Shown one piece after another: positions 7,605 through 10,149 of a stretch of 10,149 nucleotides of DNA. The first letter of the stretch is position 1. Each line of letters opens with the position of its first letter. This stretch comes from Alphaproteobacteria bacterium. Its GTDB lineage: Bacteria > Pseudomonadota > Alphaproteobacteria > Paracaedibacterales > CAIULA01. The notes under the pieces were generated by a model, which was not told the DNA's origin, made no database searches, and worked only from the letters and a program-made list of their open reading frames with translations. Position numbers and translations under genes: made by a program. The stretch spans positions 1 through 10,149 of the forward strand of contig JAIEMR010000009.1 of the NCBI GenBank assembly GCA_019751935.1. Reading direction: 5' to 3'.

Positions 7605-9002
7605 ATGAAAATTCAGTCTCTCTCCATCTTTCTATTTAGCATTTCGCTTAATTTTTTATCTTCAGCCTTTTGTGAAGAAAGTGTAAAAAAAGAAGAAGTC
7701 TCTCAGCCTGCCACTCAGTCCCCCTCTCTTTCAAATGGCGCTAAGATTGGCGTTATTATTAACAAGGATGTTATAACCCTTCAAGACATTTATGATAGAG
7801 CTATGTTGATTTTACTAACAGCAGGCCTTCCTAATAATGCCCAAACGCTGGAAACTATAAAAGGGCAAGTTAAAAAGAGTCTCATTGATGAGAAAATTCA
7901 GCTTGCTGCGTCTAAACAACAAAAAATATTGATCACAGATGCAGAAGTACAAGAAGCCATAAAAAAGATCGCTACCGATAATGGAATGACCGTTGATCAA
8001 ATGAAAGAAATGTTTAAAAAAAATAACATTCCAGTCAAAACCCTTGAGGAAAGATTAAGGGCGCAGTTAGCTTGGATGAGAACAATTCATGATGCCTTTG
8101 GCGCAATTATCCAGATTAGCGAAGCTGAAGTTATGGTTGAGCTTGAAAAAATAAAACAAAACAAAGACAAAGATCAATACGAATTAGCGGAAATCTTTTT
8201 TAGAATTGATAACCCAACGCAAGAAGCCGCAATTAAGAAAGATGCGGATAAAATTTATGGACAGCTTAAAGAAGGTGCTCATTTTCACGTAATGGCTCAA
8301 CAATTTTCCCAAGCAACTTCTTCTTCCAAAGGGGGGCATGTGGGTTGGATGGTAAAAGGACAAATGGATCCTCAAGTAGAAGAAGCTGTTGAGAAATTAA
8401 CTTTGGGGCATTTTTCAGAACCTATTCGCACCCAAATGGGCTATAAAATCATCATGTTGAAAGATTTTAAAAAAGCAGGGCAACCGGCTTATGGGCAAAC
8501 GCAGATAAGCTTTAAGCAAATTTACATCCCATTTCATGATTCAATATCAGAAGAAGATTATAAGCGCATTGAAACGCATATCCAAGAAATGGACAAAATA
8601 AGCCACTGCAGTAAATTAGAGGCAAAAGCAAAAGAGTGCGGTTATCAATGTGAAGCTGTTGAAAAAGTAAGCTACTCAAGCTTACCTGCTGGTTTTCAAA
8701 AATTGTTTCACAGCGCAAAAATTGGACAATGTCAAAAACCAATTCGAATGGAAGATCATGTCCTTATCACTATGCTTTGCAGCAAGGAATCTCCAGAAGA
8801 AAAATTACCAACTCATGAAGAAGTTAGACAACATCTAGAGCAAGAAAAAATGAATAAAGTTGCAATGCGTGAATTTAATAAATTAAAGAGCGTTGCTTTT
8901 ATTGATGACAAAACAGAAAGCGTAAAAGAAGAAGAGCCTAAAATTACGAAAAAAGCAGCATCTTTACCAAATGCTGTCACAGCTGCAGCAGCTGCTGCCT
9001 AA
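7605..9002 (+). CDS. surA: Periplasmic chaperone / parvulin-type peptidyl-prolyl isomerase SurA
   Basis: Periplasmic chaperone that escorts outer-membrane beta-barrel proteins, including LptD in studied bacteria, to the Bam complex. It is 465 residues from the preferred ATG at 7605; the alternative ATG at 7560 adds 15 residues. A signal peptide (MKIQSLSIFLFSISLNFLSS) probably ends near residue 23; SAFC is a poor lipobox because of the Phe, so a lipoprotein is unlikely. The SurA N-domain spans about 45-185 (GVIINKDVITLQDI onwards). A parvulin domain spans about 192-287, with YELAEIFF, the GGHVGW signature and GYKIIMLKD. A second, diverged parvulin-like region covers about 300-395 and holds five cysteines (335, 345, 349, 376, 392). 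A charged linker leads to a C-terminus of six alanines. The gene diverges from lptF and precedes rsmA; pdxA, often found between surA and rsmA, is missing. Confidence 0.93.
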   Translation: MKIQSLSIFLFSISLNFLSSAFCEESVKKEEVSQPATQSPSLSNGAKIGVIINKDVITLQDIYDRAMLILLTAGLPNNAQTLETIKGQVKKSLIDEKIQLAASKQQKILITDAEVQEAIKKIATDNGMTVDQMKEMFKKNNIPVKTLEERLRAQLAWMRTIHDAFGAIIQISEAEVMVELEKIKQNKDKDQYELAEIFFRIDNPTQEAAIKKDADKIYGQLKEGAHFHVMAQQFSQATSSSKGGHVGWMVKGQMDPQVEEAVEKLTLGHFSEPIRTQMGYKIIMLKDFKKAGQPAYGQTQISFKQIYIPFHDSISEEDYKRIETHIQEMDKISHCSKLEAKAKECGYQCEAVEKVSYSSLPAGFQKLFHSAKIGQCQKPIRMEDHVLITMLCSKESPEEKLPTHEEVRQHLEQEKMNKVAMREFNKLKSVAFIDDKTESVKEEEPKITKKAASLPNAVTAAAAAA

Positions 9003-9082
9003 AAGGTTTGTAAGATATACCCAATGGATCTCAAAAGACCAGAAAAAAAACAAGGACCGAGGAACGTAAGTGTATATATAAT

Positions 9083-9112
9083 ACATCCGTACCGAAGGTT
9101 CCGATGTTTTTT
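9083..9112 (+). terminator. Possible intrinsic terminator after surA
   Basis: ACATC (9083-9087) can pair with GATGT (9103-9107). A G-C pair and an inner ACC/GGT helix closing a GAA loop continue the stem, which has two mismatches, and six T follow (9107-9112). It lies 81 bases past the surA stop and 35 before rsmA. The stem is imperfect and fairly weak. A perfect TATAAT at 9077-9082 overlaps its upstream flank but lacks a good -35, so a separate rsmA promoter is only a possibility. Nothing else coding is seen in 9003-9146. Confidence 0.4.
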
Positions 9113-9146
9113 GAACTGGTATTTTGAAAGGCGAAGGGTATAGGTG

Positions 9147-10028
9147 ATGTCAAAGGAAAATGAAAGCTCGGATCTTTCAGATCTGCCATCACTTTATAAG
9201 ACTGTAAAAGATAACAATCTTTTAAGCCACAAAGGTCATTCAAAAAGCTTAGGCCAGAATTTTTTATTTGATCCGCAAATTATCGCTAAAATTGCACGAG
9301 TCGCTGGGACCTTAAAAGGTTTTGATGTTATTGAAGTAGGACCTGGACCGGGCGGTTTGACAAGAGCCATTTTGGAGCAAACACCTGATAAGCTTTTCGC
9401 AATTGAGAAAGACCAAGCTTGTGTTGCAGCCCTTGAAAAGTTGATCGAGGCTTCGCAAGGAAAGCTTCAGGTTATAAAAGAAGATGCTGCTAAGATAAAC
9501 CCTCAATCGTTAAGTTCAAACCAGCTTAAGATCATTGCAAATCTGCCCTATAACGTTGGCACAAACCTGCTGTTATTTTGGCTAAAAGATTTATCAAGAA
9601 TTACATCCTTAACTCTAATGTTTCAAAAAGAAGTAGCTTTGAGAATTACTGCCGACGCTGGATGTAAAGATTACGGACGCCTGTCTGTTTTATGCCAATA
9701 TTTGTGCAACGTTGACCGGGTTTTTGACCTGCCGCCGCATGTATTCAAACCTGCCCCCAAAGTTTTTTCATCGGTTGTCCATTTCACGCCAAAATCTCTG
9801 ACGGCTGATGAGCTAACCCTTGTCCCCTTTATTGAAAAGGTAACAGCCGCTGGATTTGGCCAGCGCCGTAAAATGATCCGTGCTAGTTTAAAGGGATTGT
9901 TTGGCGAAGGCGCATTAAAAAACACCCTGGATTCCTTAGGCCTGCCCGAGACCGAACGCCCTGAGAATTTAACGTTGACGAGTTATGTTGAGTTGGCGAA
10001 GGTATTGAGAGGGATGGTGGAGAAGTAA
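9147..10028 (+). CDS. rsmA: 16S rRNA (adenine1518-N6/adenine1519-N6)-dimethyltransferase
   Basis: Dimethylates two adjacent adenines in the 3' terminal hairpin of 16S rRNA late in small-subunit assembly, using S-adenosylmethionine; also called KsgA. It is 293 residues from the ATG at 9147. GAAGGG (9133-9138) lies 8 bases before it. A GTG at 9144 is an in-frame alternative one codon longer. Motifs are SLGQNFLFD (34-42), the SAM loop EVGPGPGGLT (63-72), the acidic IEKD (86-89), the catalytic NLPY (132-135), and the C-terminal RRKMIRASLKGL. The N-terminal DLPSLYKTV extension before LGQNF is the style of alphaproteobacterial RsmA. The 3' half is richer in G+C (173 of 360 bases in 9661-10020, hand counted) than most of the window. 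The reading frame is intact and complete. Confidence 0.96.
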   Translation: MSKENESSDLSDLPSLYKTVKDNNLLSHKGHSKSLGQNFLFDPQIIAKIARVAGTLKGFDVIEVGPGPGGLTRAILEQTPDKLFAIEKDQACVAALEKLIEASQGKLQVIKEDAAKINPQSLSSNQLKIIANLPYNVGTNLLLFWLKDLSRITSLTLMFQKEVALRITADAGCKDYGRLSVLCQYLCNVDRVFDLPPHVFKPAPKVFSSVVHFTPKSLTADELTLVPFIEKVTAAGFGQRRKMIRASLKGLFGEGALKNTLDSLGLPETERPENLTLTSYVELAKVLRGMVEK

Positions 10029-10054
10029 GGGAAATCTACAATTTATGGTTTCCC
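10029..10054 (+). other. Weak hairpin directly after rsmA
   Basis: GGGAAA (10029-10034) begins at the base after the rsmA stop and can pair with TTTCCC (10049-10054) around a 14-base loop. No T-run follows, so it is not a convincing intrinsic terminator. It could protect the 3' end of the mRNA or simply be chance. Confidence 0.3.
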
Positions 10055-10096
10055 ACTTTCTGAATCACCACGCTTTGCCCGTGATGTCATGTTTTT

Positions 10097-10135
10097 CCTG
10101 TCATTGCGAGGAACAAAGTGACGTGGCAATCCAGG
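10097..10135. repeat. Palindromic intergenic element of the TCATTGCGAGG type
   Basis: CCTG (10097-10100) pairs with CAGG (10132-10135), and ATTGC (10103-10107) pairs with GCAAT (10126-10130), giving an interrupted stem around an 18-base loop. The core GTCATTGCGAGGAAC and the closing GTGGCAATCC resemble dispersed palindromic repeats that I know from many bacterial genomes, including Rickettsia-like ones. Only one copy lies in this window, so its repetitive nature is inferred from resemblance. It sits in the gene-free right edge (10029-10149), where no coding start is seen. Confidence 0.6.
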
Positions 10136-10149
10136 TAACTTGAATACCT

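Noticed and set aside
7642..7673. Lipoprotein signal in SurA ending SAFC
   Set aside because: Phe directly before the cysteine breaks the lipobox, so an ordinary signal peptide is more likely.
9031..9243. Minus-strand frame spanning the surA-rsmA gap
   Set aside because: It overlaps the conserved rsmA start and the hairpins, and its translation resembles no family I know.
9671..9925. 84-codon frame antisense to rsmA
   Set aside because: It is a shadow of the G+C-richer rsmA 3' half, with no independent support.
1..10149. CRISPR array, tRNA, rRNA, insertion sequence or defence genes
   Set aside because: I saw no regularly spaced repeats, cloverleaf, transposase-like frame or nuclease system; all long frames are known housekeeping genes.

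Overview
The window is compact, AT-rich bacterial DNA (roughly 35-40% G+C by eye). Gene content and sequence style point to an alphaproteobacterium. The evidence is a class II AroA, an alphaproteobacterial-style RsmA N-terminus, SurA with two parvulin regions, and LptD with a CxxC pair. Low G+C, very tight packing and a missing pdxA would fit a host-associated lineage such as Holosporales or a Rickettsiales relative, but that placement is an inference. I recognise every long reading frame, and most functions are housekeeping.

Layout. Positions 1-873 (+) hold the C-terminal half of a Kup-type potassium transporter whose start lies before the window. It runs tail-to-tail into a minus-strand operon and overlaps it by 24 bases. 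Read in its own direction (7434 down to 850), the operon is lptF, lptG, lptD, nth, aroA. Neighbouring genes overlap by 1 or 4 bases, or are 6 bases apart. A 170-base divergent control region (7435-7604) separates lptF from surA on the plus strand. After surA comes a 141-base gap containing a terminator-like hairpin, then rsmA (9147-10028). The last 121 bases have no gene. They hold a weak hairpin and a palindromic element resembling known dispersed bacterial repeats.

How the genes work together. LptF and LptG form the inner-membrane core of the lipopolysaccharide exporter, and LptD is its outer-membrane translocon. SurA is the periplasmic chaperone that, in studied bacteria, helps outer-membrane proteins including LptD to fold. 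Nth (base-excision repair) and AroA (shikimate pathway) are unrelated passengers at the operon's end. RsmA dimethylates 16S rRNA. Compared with the familiar order lptD-surA-pdxA-rsmA, surA and rsmA now diverge from lptF and pdxA is absent.

I do not see a previously undescribed system. The points worth a second look are the rearranged lpt/surA/rsmA neighbourhood without pdxA, the cysteine layout of LptD and SurA, the two competing RNA folds before rsmA, the compositional contrast of rsmA, and the palindromic repeat at the right edge.
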